The notes beneath the pieces were generated by a model. The model was not told the DNA's origin. It did not search any database and was given only the letters and a program-made list of their open reading frames with translations. From JACDAN01 sp035711385 (GTDB lineage: Bacteria > Actinomycetota > Thermoleophilia > Gaiellales > Gaiellaceae), in contig DASTCG010000080.1 of assembly GCA_035711385.1 (NCBI GenBank), forward strand, positions 1 through 28,940: DNA of 28,940 bases, read 5' to 3'. Positions 21,500 through 28,940 of this stretch are shown here, piece by piece (the first letter of the stretch is position 1; the number at the start of each line of letters is the position of its first letter). The position numbers were made by a program, and so were the translations under genes.

Positions 21500-23382
21500 G
21501 CGAGATCGTCTGGCGCCCCTCGCCGGAGGTGCTCGAGCGCGCGAATGTCGTCCGCTTGATGCGCCGGCACGGGATCGACGACTACTGGGAGCTCGTCCGT
21601 CGCTCGCAGACGGATCCCGACTGGTTCTGGACCGCGGTGGTCGAGGACATGGGCCTCGAGTTCTCGACGCCGTGGGAGCGGGTCCTGGACGTTTCAAGAG
21701 GCCCGGAGTGGGCGACCTGGTTCGTCGGCGGGCGGCTGAACATCGCCTGGAACTGCGTCCACCGCTGGGCTCGGCGTCGGCCCGAGGGGCTCGCCTCCGT
21801 CTCGCTCGGCGAAGGCGGCGACCGGCGGGAGCTCACCTGGGCCGGCATGTCCGACGAGGTCACGCGGCTCGCAGAGGCGCTCGTCAGGCTCGGGGTCGGC
21901 CGCGGAGACAGGGTCGCGATCTTCCTCCCCATGTCGCAGGAGGTCGCGGTCGCCTCGCACGCGTGCGCCCACATCGGGGCGATCCAGGTGCCGATCTTCT
22001 CCGGCTTCGCCGCACCGGCGGTCGCCCAGCGGCTCCAGGCGTCGGAGGCCAAGGTCGCGATCACGACGCTGACGTCGTCGCGCCGGGGCCGCGCGGTGCC
22101 GATGCTGGAGATCCTGGAGGAGGCCCGGGCGGAGGCCCCGTCCGTCGAGCACGTCGTGCTGGCGCCGTGGGACGAGCTGCTCGCCGATTTCCCCGGCGAG
22201 CTGCCGCCGGCCGAGCTCGACTCGGAGACGCCGTACCTCCTGACCTACACCTCGGGGACGACGGGCACGCCGAAGGGCGTCGTCCACGTCCAGGGCGGCT
22301 TCCTCGTGTCGATCGCGCGGGAGGTCTGCTACCAGGCCGACGCCGGGCCTGACGACGTCATCCACTTCGCCACGGACATGGGGTGGATCATGGGCCCCTG
22401 GACGGTGGTCGGCGGCCACGCCCTCGGGTCGACGCTCGTCTTCGCCGAGGGCGCCCCGGACTGGCCGCCCGACCGGCTCTGGCGGACGGTCGAGCAGGAG
22501 CGCGTGTCGGTGCTCGGCGTCTCGCCGACGCTCGTCCGGGCGCTCATTCCCCACGGCGAGCCGGAGGCGGACCTCTCGTCGCTCCGGACGATCGTGACGA
22601 CCGGCGAGCCCTGGAACCCGGAGCCGTACCGGTGGCTCTTCGAGCGTGTCGGCGGCGGGCAGGTCCCGATCATCAACTGCTCGGGCGGGACGGAGGTCGG
22701 CGCCTGCTTCCTGTCACCGACGCCGGCGATCCCGATCAAGGCGTGCTCGCTGGGCGGCCCCGCGCTCGGGATGGCGATGGACATCCTGGACGCCGAGGGT
22801 CGGTCGCTCGTCGGCACCGGCGACGTCGGCGAGCTCGTCTGCCGGAAGCCGTTTCCGGGCATGACACGTGGGTTCTGGCGCGATCCCGAGCGCTATCTCG
22901 AGGCGTACTGGCGCCGCTTCCCGGGAATCTGGACGCACGGCGACTGGGCGTCGGCGGACGCGGACGGCTACTGGTTCCTTCACGGCCGCTCCGACGACAC
23001 GCTCAACATCGCGGGGAAGCGGATCGGGCCGGCGGAGCTCGAGTCGGCGGCGGTCGCGCATCCGTCCGTGCTCGAAGCCGCAGCGGTCGGGATTCCGCAC
23101 GAGGTGAAAGGCGAAGTCGCCTGGATCTTCTGCATCGCCGCGCCCGGCGCCGACGCGGGCGACGAGCTGGCGGAGGAGGTGTCGGAGCTCGTTGCGCGCG
23201 ACCTGGGAAAGGCGTTCCGGCCCGACCGGGTCGTCTTCGTCTCGGCGCTGCCGAAGACGCGGAGCGCGAAGATCATGCGCCGCGCGGTCCGGGCGAAGGC
23301 GCTCGGCACCGACTTGGGCGACCTGTCGTCGCTCGAGAATCCCGAGGCGCTGGACGAGATCGGGCTAGTCCTGCAGGGCTGA
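21496..23382 (+). CDS. Acyl-CoA synthetase (acetyl-CoA-synthetase-like, ANL superfamily)
   Basis: 628 residues. GGAGGGGG lies 7 bases before ATG 21496. ANL motifs: YTSGTTGTPKGVVH (P-loop-like, about 249-262), NCSGGTEVG adenylate motif (about 395), GDWASADADGYWFLHGRSDD (hinge), NIAGKRIGPAELE, and the C-terminal acetylatable lysine in PKTRSAKIMRR. The N-terminal 100 residues include an ACAS_N-like segment, so the closest relatives are acetyl/propionyl-type ligases rather than FadD; the exact acid is not predictable. Coupling to an MMPL transporter suggests activation of the fatty or branched acid moiety of an exported lipid, or recycling of it; this is inference. Its last 18 bp overlap the opposite khtT gene. 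Confidence 0.9.
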   Translation: MSEIVWRPSPEVLERANVVRLMRRHGIDDYWELVRRSQTDPDWFWTAVVEDMGLEFSTPWERVLDVSRGPEWATWFVGGRLNIAWNCVHRWARRRPEGLASVSLGEGGDRRELTWAGMSDEVTRLAEALVRLGVGRGDRVAIFLPMSQEVAVASHACAHIGAIQVPIFSGFAAPAVAQRLQASEAKVAITTLTSSRRGRAVPMLEILEEARAEAPSVEHVVLAPWDELLADFPGELPPAELDSETPYLLTYTSGTTGTPKGVVHVQGGFLVSIAREVCYQADAGPDDVIHFATDMGWIMGPWTVVGGHALGSTLVFAEGAPDWPPDRLWRTVEQERVSVLGVSPTLVRALIPHGEPEADLSSLRTIVTTGEPWNPEPYRWLFERVGGGQVPIINCSGGTEVGACFLSPTPAIPIKACSLGGPALGMAMDILDAEGRSLVGTGDVGELVCRKPFPGMTRGFWRDPERYLEAYWRRFPGIWTHGDWASADADGYWFLHGRSDDTLNIAGKRIGPAELESAAVAHPSVLEAAAVGIPHEVKGEVAWIFCIAAPGADAGDELAEEVSELVARDLGKAFRPDRVVFVSALPKTRSAKIMRRAVRAKALGTDLGDLSSLENPEALDEIGLVLQG

Positions 23383-23871
23383 GTCGCCCTCGGCCAGGAG
23401 CCGCTGGAACAGCGAGTACGACCCGGCCTTGCCGACGGTGACGAGCGTGTCGCCCTGCTGGATCACGTCGCCCGGCAGCGCCCCGGTGACGGGCTCGGGC
23501 TCCCGCAGGATCGCGATTACGGTGATGCCGGTCCTGGCGCGAAATCCCGCCTCCGCGAGCGACTTCCCGATCCAGGGGCTCGTGTCCGGGACCGTGATCC
23601 ACTCGATCAGCAGCTCGCCGAGCGCCATCTCGAGCTCCTCCACGATCTTCGGCCGCTCGTAGGCGCCGCCGAGGACGGCGCCGACCTGGCGGGCCTCGTC
23701 GTCGTCCAGGGTGATCACCGCCCGGGGCTCGTCGTCGCCGCGGCGGAAGTAGTAGAGCTCTCGCTTCCCGTCGTTGTGGAGGATCACCGTGAGGCGCGAG
23801 CCTTCGCCGGTACGGATCGTGAACTTCGTCCCGATCCCGGGAAGTCGGGTCTCCTCGAGTTGAGTGGGCAA
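23365..23871 (-). CDS. khtT: KhtT-like regulatory subunit of a K+/H+ antiporter (TrkA-C domain)
   Basis: 168 residues. The N-terminal half (1-75: LPGIGTKFTIRTGEGSR, then LYYFRRGDDEP) is the KhtT-type small domain; residues about 85-165 form an RCK_C/TrkA_C domain (SLAEAGFRARTGITVIAI, GDVIQQGDTLVTVG). In B. subtilis KhtT gates KhtU in response to pH and nucleotides. The start is TTG 23871 with GGAGG 8 bases upstream, 4 bp after the khtU stop. Gene order here (U then T) is the reverse of Bacillus. The protein is soluble and would bind the antiporter's cytoplasmic face. Confidence 0.85.
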   Translation of the reverse strand: MPTQLEETRLPGIGTKFTIRTGEGSRLTVILHNDGKRELYYFRRGDDEPRAVITLDDDEARQVGAVLGGAYERPKIVEELEMALGELLIEWITVPDTSPWIGKSLAEAGFRARTGITVIAILREPEPVTGALPGDVIQQGDTLVTVGKAGSYSLFQRLLAEGDSALQD

Positions 23872-23875
23872 CGCG

Positions 23876-25057
23876 TCAGCCTCCTTCGGCCAGTCTAGGC
23901 ACAGGGAACAGACGGCGGCCCAGCGCCTTCGACTCCTTCATGAGGACGACGCCGATCGTCGCGGTCAGCAGCACGTACAGCCCCGCAAAGGCGACGAGCG
24001 TCTCCTGCTGGTGTCCGAGCAGCTGGTCGTTGCCGGACGCCACCTGCGCGAGGATGATCGTGAACTCTCCGTGGGCGATCAGCGCGACGCCGGCGTTGAA
24101 GCTTCGGCGCGGGCTGAGCCTGCCGAACCGCCCTGCGAGGTGGCCACCGGCGATCTTGCCGATCACGGTCGCCGGAACCGCGAGGGCGAGCAGCCAGCCG
24201 ACGTCGCCGAGCGCCGAGACGTCGATCGAGAGGCCGAACACGAAGAAGAAGAGCGCGGCGAAGACGTCCCGGAAACTGAAGAACCGCTCCTCGATCTCCT
24301 CACGCATCGACGTCTCGGAGAGGACGACGCCCGCCATCAGCGCGCCGATCGCCTCGGAGAGTCCCAGCGCGTCGGCGACGGCGGCCATCCCGACCAGAAA
24401 CCCGAACACGGCCAGGAGGAAGAACTCCCGCGGGAGCCAGTCGAGCACACGGTCGATGGCGGTGGACGCCCACTTCGAGAGAGCGAGCGAGACGGCGATG
24501 AACCCGATCGCCTTGGCGACGATCGCGATCGTCGTCGCGGCGGCGCCTCCGCCGCCGGCGGCGAAGCCCAGGACGAGGGCGATCACGAGGTCCTCGGCGA
24601 CGAGGATCGCGAGCACGAGATCGGTCTCGTCGTCGGCGAGGCGGCGGAAGTCGATCAGCCCCTTGACGGTGATCGCGCTCGAGGAGACGTAGATCGCGGC
24701 GGCGAGGATCAGCGCCGCAAAGCTCCATCCGAACGCGGCGAGACCGACGAGCAGCCCCAGGCCGGCGTTGACGGCGAAGTCGAACACGCCGCCGAGGAGG
24801 ACGTGCCGGCGGCTCCGAGACAGCCTCGTGAGCGTGAACTCGAGGCCGAGGAAGAAGAGCAGGAAGATGATCCCGATCTCGGCGACGAAGTCCGTGACCT
24901 CGGACGGGGAGATGAGGCTGAAGACCTTGGGCTCGTTCGGCCCCAGCAGCAGGCCGGCGAGCAGGTACGCCGGGATCGCGGAGAGGCCGAAGCGGCTGGC
25001 GAGCAGACCGAGCCCGCCGAGCAGCGCGACGGTGACGGCGAGCTCGGCAAGGGTCAC
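23876..25057 (-). CDS. khtU: KhtU/KefB-like CPA2 cation:proton antiporter
   Basis: 393 residues, about 12 membrane helices, no attached TrkA-N domain, which is why a separate KhtT subunit is expected. Family features: LLLGPNEPKVF near the N-terminus, EIGIIFLLFFLGLEFTLTRL, the conserved LVAEDLVIALVLG helix with its acidic ion-site residue, and FSFRDVFAALFFFVFGLSIDV. It should exchange K+ (possibly Na+ or NH4+) for H+. GTG start at 25057; a short palindrome ATGGA-N4-TCCAT (25077-25090) sits in the 35-bp gap shared with the divergent SDR gene. Confidence 0.88.
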   Translation of the reverse strand: MTLAELAVTVALLGGLGLLASRFGLSAIPAYLLAGLLLGPNEPKVFSLISPSEVTDFVAEIGIIFLLFFLGLEFTLTRLSRSRRHVLLGGVFDFAVNAGLGLLVGLAAFGWSFAALILAAAIYVSSSAITVKGLIDFRRLADDETDLVLAILVAEDLVIALVLGFAAGGGGAAATTIAIVAKAIGFIAVSLALSKWASTAIDRVLDWLPREFFLLAVFGFLVGMAAVADALGLSEAIGALMAGVVLSETSMREEIEERFFSFRDVFAALFFFVFGLSIDVSALGDVGWLLALAVPATVIGKIAGGHLAGRFGRLSPRRSFNAGVALIAHGEFTIILAQVASGNDQLLGHQQETLVAFAGLYVLLTATIGVVLMKESKALGRRLFPVPRLAEGG

Positions 25058-25092
25058 GCCGCGACCTTAGCGATGCATGGAAGACTCCATCC

Positions 25093-25860
25093 GTGACCGA
25101 CCGGCTGGACGGACAGGTCGCGCTCGTCACGGGCGGCGGGCGGGGCATCGGCGCAGGGATCGCGCGCGAGCTTGCCGACGCGGGCATGAAGGTCGCCGTC
25201 TCGGCGCGGTCGGCCGACCAGGTCGAGGCGGTCGCCGCGGAGATCGCCGGGCTCGCGGTCGCGGCGGACGTCTCCCGCCGGGAGGACGTCGAGCAGATGG
25301 TCGCGGAGGTCGAGCGGGAGCTCGGGCCGATCGACCTGCTCGTGTGTAACGCCGGGATCTCGATCTTCGAGGAGCGCGCCTGGGAGCAGCCGGTCGAGGA
25401 CTGGTGGCATGTCTTCGAGGTGAACCTTCTGGGCACGTACCTCTGCTGCCGGGCCGTGATCCCGGGGATGATCGAGCGCGGCGGCGGGCGGATCGTGAAC
25501 ACCGGAAGCGGCGCCGCGTACCTGCCCGGGCTGAGGAACAGCGCCTACGGGGCGAGCAAGGCAGCGCTCTACCGAATGGGCGAGGCGCTCGCGGCGCAGC
25601 TCGAGCCCTACGGGATCGCCCTCTTCACGATCAGCCCCGGGCTCGTCCGAACCGACATGACCCGGGAGGCGTTCCCCGAGGACGCCCCGTGGACGCCACC
25701 GGAGCTCGCGCCCCGCCTCGTTCGCGTGCTCGCATCGGGGCGGGCCGATGCGCTGCGCGGCCGCTACCTCCACGCGGAGCACGACGACGTCGAGGACCTG
25801 ATCCAGCGCGCGGACGACCTCGTGGAAAACGACCGGAACGCGATCCGGCTCCAACGCTGA
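25093..25860 (+). CDS. Short-chain dehydrogenase/reductase (classical SDR)
   Basis: 255 residues from GTG 25093. Cofactor loop TGGGRGIG (13-20), ADVSRREDVEQM, CNAG (85-88), catalytic Ser139 in NTGSGAAY, Tyr152 and Lys156 in SAYGASKAALY, and SPGLVRTDM near 180. Arg residues follow the glycine loop and strand 2 (SARSADQ), compatible with NADP(H). Substrate unknown. Single gene, divergent from the antiporter; the following 110 bp contain repeats and a hairpin. Confidence 0.9.
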   Translation: MTDRLDGQVALVTGGGRGIGAGIARELADAGMKVAVSARSADQVEAVAAEIAGLAVAADVSRREDVEQMVAEVERELGPIDLLVCNAGISIFEERAWEQPVEDWWHVFEVNLLGTYLCCRAVIPGMIERGGGRIVNTGSGAAYLPGLRNSAYGASKAALYRMGEALAAQLEPYGIALFTISPGLVRTDMTREAFPEDAPWTPPELAPRLVRVLASGRADALRGRYLHAEHDDVEDLIQRADDLVENDRNAIRLQR

Positions 25861-25897
25861 GCCTCGACCGGAGCTTCACCTCGCCGTACCGGACCTG

Positions 25898-25924
25898 TCC
25901 GAACGGCTCCGAACCTGCTCGAAC
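25898..25924. repeat. Three 10-bp-period repeats of YCGAAC
   Basis: TCCGAAC at 25898-25904 and 25908-25914 and CTCGAAC at 25918-25924, exactly one helical turn apart, in the noncoding gap between the SDR stop and the convergent thioesterase-like gene. Could be a protein-binding array or remnant of a short tandem duplication. Confidence 0.45.
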
Positions 25925-25929
25925 CGCAC

Positions 25930-25969
25930 CAACCCTCCGAAAAGGTGCCAGGCACGCATCGGAGGGTTG
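25930..25969. terminator. 11-bp hairpin between convergent genes, REP-like loop
   Basis: CAACCCTCCGA (25930-25940) pairs perfectly with TCGGAGGGTTG (25959-25969). The 18-base loop contains the palindrome GTGCCAGGCAC (25945-25955). No T tract follows on either strand; it is a plausible bidirectional terminator. The loop sequence resembles GGTGCC-type palindromes that recur in some environmental genomes; only one copy is present here. Confidence 0.5.
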
Positions 25970-25974
25970 AGAGT

Positions 25975-26649
25975 TCAGGGCGGCGTGATCCAGGTCGCGC
26001 GCGCGGCGCCGAGGACACGTCCGTCCTGGCCCAAGAGGGCCGTGCCGGCGTAGAGCTTCCGGCCGTCGGCGCCGAGCGGCCAGCCGATGACGACGCACCG
26101 CTCGCCGGGATGCGGGAGATGCTCGACCCGAGCGGCGAGCCGGCCGAGCACCGGCATCCCCCGCTCGCCGCCGTGCACGGCGTAGGCACCCGGGCAGTCG
26201 AGCGCTGCCCATACGAACTCCGGGGCCACCTGCTCGGGGCGCGGGGTCCAGGTCGCCGCGACGAGATCCCGGCCGGCAACCGGCCCCGCATAGATGCCCA
26301 GCCCGTCGTCTCGCGCCCAGCCACAGACGAAGCACTCCGGGAAGCCGCTCGCCTTGTCGCCCTCCGGCAGAGCAGCAGCCGCCGCCTCGTCGGACGAGAT
26401 GAGACCCGGAAGGCCGACCAGCTCGACCTCGGCGGCGCTCGCCTCGGCGACGAGCCGGCCGCCGTCCCGCAGCTCGACCCGCCGACGGCCGTCCTCCCAC
26501 TCGACTTCGAGCGGCCGCTCGAGCGGGGGCGGCAACCTGAGCGTCACCTCCGCCGGCCCGTGCAGGAGCGAGGCGAGCACACCGCTCGTGTACCCACCGT
26601 TCGCGGAGTCCCTGGGGCCGCGAAAATGGCGGTCGATGACCAGTTCCAC
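25975..26649 (-). CDS. Thioesterase-like (hotdog-fold) protein
   Basis: 224 residues if started at GTG 26649, which begins MELVIDRHFRGPRDSANGGYTSG; the open frame reaches 26700 but the extra codons cross the divergent promoter. The ANGGYTSGVLASLL segment (about 13-28) fits the first hotdog helix region. A second conserved block, FPECFVCGWARDDGLGIYAGP (about 104-124), has a CxxC pair, and ALDCPGAYAV follows. I read this as a double-hotdog acyl-CoA thioesterase-like protein; catalytic residues cannot be assigned, and a non-enzymatic role is possible. Divergent from nadE with only 38 bp between starts. Confidence 0.65.
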   Translation of the reverse strand: MELVIDRHFRGPRDSANGGYTSGVLASLLHGPAEVTLRLPPPLERPLEVEWEDGRRRVELRDGGRLVAEASAAEVELVGLPGLISSDEAAAAALPEGDKASGFPECFVCGWARDDGLGIYAGPVAGRDLVAATWTPRPEQVAPEFVWAALDCPGAYAVHGGERGMPVLGRLAARVEHLPHPGERCVVIGWPLGADGRKLYAGTALLGQDGRVLGAARATWITPP

Positions 26650-26663
26650 GAACCGTAGACTAT

Positions 26664-26686
26664 GTTTTCGACTATGAGACGAAAAC
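26664..26686. promoter_or_regulatory. 23-bp palindrome directly before nadE
   Basis: GTTTTCG (26664-26670), nine-base spacer, CGAAAAC (26680-26686): a perfect 7+7 inverted repeat ending one base before the nadE GTG. A second GACTATG copy (26658-26664 and 26670-26676) overlaps it and may give -10 elements. It lies between two divergent genes and looks like a repressor operator; an NAD-metabolism regulator such as NrtR or NiaR is a guess from the target gene. Confidence 0.6.
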
Positions 26687-26687
26687 T

Positions 26688-28400
26688 GTGAGACTCGCAC
26701 TGGCCCAGATCAACACCGTCGTCGGCGATCTGGACGGAAACGTCGCCAGGATCGTCGGCCGGCTTCGAGAGGCCACGAAGGCCGGCGCCGACCTCGTCCT
26801 CTTTCCCGAGCTCGCGATCACCGGCTACCCGCCCGAGGATCTGCTCTTCCGCCCGGGCTTCCTCCGAGAGGCGCGCCGCGCCGCAGAGCAGGTGGCTGCG
26901 GAGGCCACCGACATCGCGGCCCTGGTCGGCGTCCCCTGGCTCGACCGCGATCTCAGCAACGGCTGCGCGATCTGCGCGGGCGGCGAGATCAAGGCCGTCT
27001 ACCCGAAACGCTTCCTCCCCAACTACGGCGTGTTCGACGAGGTACGGTACTTCCAGCCCGGCCGCGAGATGTACCTCCTCCGCATCGGCGAGGCCCTGAT
27101 CGGTCCCACGGTCTGCGAGGACGTCTGGCAACCGGGACCGCCCGCGACCGACCTCGCGCTCGCGGGCGCACACGTGATCGCGAACATCTCGGCGTCGCCG
27201 TTCCACGTCGGGAAGGGGCTCGAGCGGGAGGAGATGCTGATCACACGCGCGCGCGACAACGCCTGCTGGGTCGCGCTCGTGAACGCGGTCGGCGGCCAGG
27301 ACGAGCTGATCTTCGACGGGCACAGCGTCGTCATCGACGAGGAGGGCGAGGTCGTGGCCCGCGCGCCGTCCTTCGAGGAGGCGCTGATGGTGGTCGACAT
27401 CGATGCCTCGACGGCGATTGCCCGCCGCCTCGTGGACGCCCGGCGCCGCGCGCTCGCCAGCGAGCGGGAGATCCCGGATCCGCCGGTCATCGACCTCGGC
27501 ACCCCGCGAGAGCAGGCGACCCCCGCGGCGCCGATCCTCGCCGAGCCGCTCGATGACCTCGACCAGATGCGGCTCGCCCTTCGGCTCGGGCTCTCCGACT
27601 ACGTCGAGAAGAACGGCTTCCAGGACGTCGTCGTCGGCATCTCCGGCGGCATCGACTCGGCGCTCGTCGCCGCGCTCGCCGTGGAGGCGCTCGGACCCGA
27701 GCGCGTCCACTGCGTGTCGATGCCCTCGCGCTACTCGTCGGAGGAGACGAAGCGCGACGCCCGCCGGCTCGCCGAGAACCTCGGCACGAGCTTCCTCGAG
27801 CTTCCGATCGACCCGGTATTCGAGAGCTTCGAGAGAGTACTGGCGGGCGTCTTCGAGGGCCGCGACGCCGACATCACCGAGGAGAACCTCCAGGCGAGGA
27901 GCCGCGGCACGCTCCTCATGGCCCTGTCGAACAAGTTCGGCTGGCTCGTCGTCGCCACGGGGAACAAGTCGGAGCTCTCCGTCGGGTACGCGACGCTCTA
28001 CGGGGACATGGCCGGCGGGTTCGCGCTTCTGAAGGACGTCTTCAAGACGGACGTATTCCGCCTCGCACGTCGGCTGAACGAGCGTGCCGGCCGGGAGCTG
28101 ATCCCCGCGAGCATCATCGAGCGGGCGCCGAGTGCCGAGCTGCGTGCAAACCAGCTGGACGAGGACTCACTTCCGCCCTACCCCGCGCTCGACAAGGTGC
28201 TCGAGGCCTACGTCGAGGATGACCGCTCGCACGAGGAGCTGACAGGCGACGGCTACGACCAGGACGTCGTCGACCGGGCGATCGCCCTCATCGACCGGGC
28301 CGAATACAAGCGGCGGCAGGCGCCGCCCGGCGTCAAGCTTCGCCCCAAGGCGTTCGGCCGCGACCGCCGCACACCGATTACGAACCGGTGGCGCGGGTAG
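26688..28400 (+). CDS. nadE: Glutamine-dependent NAD+ synthetase
   Basis: 570 residues, two domains. Residues 1-260 are a nitrilase-type glutaminase with the triad Glu41 (LVLFPELAITGYPPEDLL), Lys107 (AVYPKRFLPNYGVFDE) and Cys143 (PTVCEDVW). Residues about 290-570 are the synthetase with ATP loop GISGGIDSA (about 318-326), ATGNKSELSVGYATLYGD, and the C-terminal segment RAPSAELRANQLDEDSLPPY. It amidates deamido-NAD using glutamine, ammonia moving through an internal tunnel. GTG start without leader room, adjacent to the palindrome at 26664-26686. Complete and typical. Confidence 0.96.
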   Translation: MRLALAQINTVVGDLDGNVARIVGRLREATKAGADLVLFPELAITGYPPEDLLFRPGFLREARRAAEQVAAEATDIAALVGVPWLDRDLSNGCAICAGGEIKAVYPKRFLPNYGVFDEVRYFQPGREMYLLRIGEALIGPTVCEDVWQPGPPATDLALAGAHVIANISASPFHVGKGLEREEMLITRARDNACWVALVNAVGGQDELIFDGHSVVIDEEGEVVARAPSFEEALMVVDIDASTAIARRLVDARRRALASEREIPDPPVIDLGTPREQATPAAPILAEPLDDLDQMRLALRLGLSDYVEKNGFQDVVVGISGGIDSALVAALAVEALGPERVHCVSMPSRYSSEETKRDARRLAENLGTSFLELPIDPVFESFERVLAGVFEGRDADITEENLQARSRGTLLMALSNKFGWLVVATGNKSELSVGYATLYGDMAGGFALLKDVFKTDVFRLARRLNERAGRELIPASIIERAPSAELRANQLDEDSLPPYPALDKVLEAYVEDDRSHEELTGDGYDQDVVDRAIALIDRAEYKRRQAPPGVKLRPKAFGRDRRTPITNRWRG

Positions 28401-28409
28401 AACGCCCTC

Positions 28410-28802
28410 ATGTCGTCCTCATACACACACAAGCGCCTCACGGACGTCGAGGACTCCGCTGAGAAGTTCGGTTTCGGTGAAACCCACGAGATTCGCTTCG
28501 CACACGACGATCTGAACGCCGATCAGAACGGCGTCAGCCATCAGTGGTACAAGCCGGGCAAGCGACAGCCCTTCGGCCACAAGCACGACGACGTCGAAGA
28601 GCTGTACGTCGTGATCGGGGGATCGGGCCGCGTCAAGCTCGACGACGACGTGGTCGGCCTCGAGCGGCTGGACGTGATCCGCGTTGCGCCCGGCGTCATG
28701 CGCGCCTTCGAAGCGGGCGACGAGGGGCTCGAGATCCTCGCTTTCAGTCCTCGGCGGCCGGACGATCGGGGCGAGGTCGTCCCCGAGTGGTGGACGGACT
28801 AG
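28410..28802 (+). CDS. Single-domain cupin protein
   Basis: 130 residues. Cupin motif 1 is intact: PFGHKHDDVEELYVVIGGSGRV, giving two His and one Glu for a metal. Motif 2, VIRVAPGVMRAFEAG, has Arg where the fourth ligand His usually is, so metal binding would be three-residue or lost. No other domain. It starts 10 bp after nadE and may share its transcript. Roles range from a small isomerase or dioxygenase to a ligand-binding protein; no substrate can be assigned. Confidence 0.82.
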   Translation: MSSSYTHKRLTDVEDSAEKFGFGETHEIRFAHDDLNADQNGVSHQWYKPGKRQPFGHKHDDVEELYVVIGGSGRVKLDDDVVGLERLDVIRVAPGVMRAFEAGDEGLEILAFSPRRPDDRGEVVPEWWTD

Positions 28803-28892
28803 CAGGTTCGGCGCCGAGAGAGCGAGTCGGGGGCAGCAACACTCTGGTACTAGGCTGGTTCGTCGGGAGGAGCACGGCCTCTCGACGCCGGA

Positions 28893-28940
28893 TCAGATGC
28901 CGACGTCGACCGGTTCGGCGGGCGGGCCACGCTCGTCGAG
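28893..28940 (-). CDS. Possible 3' end of a leftward gene at the window edge
   Basis: Fifteen codons with almost all C/G third positions (ending EPVDVGI) then TGA at 28893-28895, entering from the right edge. The opposite strand also has a short open frame from ATG 28897, preceded at a distance by GGGAGG, so which strand codes is undecided. 28803-28892 otherwise shows nothing certain. Confidence 0.3.
   Translation of the reverse strand, partial: LDERGPPAEPVDVGI

Noticed and set aside
19841..21697. 618-codon minus-strand frame opposite the MMPL gene, and the long plus-strand frame from 19837
   Set aside because: Low-complexity Arg/Glu/Asp shadow sequence with no domain; only the part of the plus frame from 21496 is a real gene.

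Overview
The window is about 29 kb of GC-rich bacterial chromosome (roughly 70% G+C, third codon positions almost all G or C, many GTG and some TTG starts, genes packed with 4-bp ATGA/GTGA overlaps). Gene content (PAC2 family protein typical of proteasome-bearing actinobacteria, CX5C-type heme A synthase, archaeal-type NMN adenylyltransferase and phosphoglycerate mutase, DHA2 and MMPL transporters) fits a deep-branching actinobacterium of the Thermoleophilia kind. That placement is inference from gene style, not from a marker gene. I see no rRNA, tRNA, CRISPR array, insertion sequence or prophage.

Layout. (1) 2-2553, plus strand: end of a sugar-phosphate isomerase/epimerase, proC, 6-phosphogluconolactonase, then an ArsR-type winged-helix regulator with its own promoter. 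(2) 2519-3205, minus: a hypothetical repeat protein. (3) 3223-6398, plus: thiolase plus a fused enoyl-CoA hydratase/3-hydroxyacyl-CoA dehydrogenase, a two-gene beta-oxidation operon. (4) 6579-9038, plus: a large SF2 helicase with an acidic insert and a basic tail. (5) 14523 down to 9051, minus: a tight six-gene operon selD > nadM > apgM > proline iminopeptidase-like > ctaA > PAC2. (6) 14524-16746: the least ordinary stretch. A 462-residue XRE-HTH/TPR regulator is followed by a roughly 31-residue ORF with a secretion-signal-like sequence, behind a perfect 12-base Shine-Dalgarno. Divergently, a consensus sigma70 promoter drives a roughly 180-nt transcript that ends in a strong intrinsic terminator and contains a 27-codon basic ORF inside a foldable region. 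A 400-bp structured noncoding stretch lies between the peptide ORF and selD. (7) 19335 down to 16735, minus: DHA2 exporter > TetR regulator > ICMT-like membrane methyltransferase. Across a 43-bp gap with two tandem TetR-like operators stands the plus-strand pair MMPL transporter > acyl-CoA synthetase (19379-23382). (8) 25057 down to 23365, minus: KhtU/KhtT-type K+/H+ antiporter pair. (9) 25093-25860, an SDR. (10) 25975-26649, minus, a thioesterase-like protein. (11) 26688-28400, glutamine-dependent NAD synthetase behind a 23-bp palindrome, then a small cupin and a possible gene end at the right edge.

The main candidate for something undescribed is the 14.9-16.75 kb module. A cytoplasmic XRE/TPR regulator, a tiny exported-looking peptide encoded just behind it, and a divergent strongly promoted mini-transcript together have the architecture of RRNPP-type peptide quorum sensing (Rap/PlcR/Rgg/ComR family), which is best known from Firmicutes. 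The sequence shows the parts. The signalling role is inference. NAD metabolism appears twice (nadM, nadE), and CoA-linked lipid chemistry three times (thiolase/FadJ-like pair, acyl-CoA synthetase beside MMPL, thioesterase-like protein).
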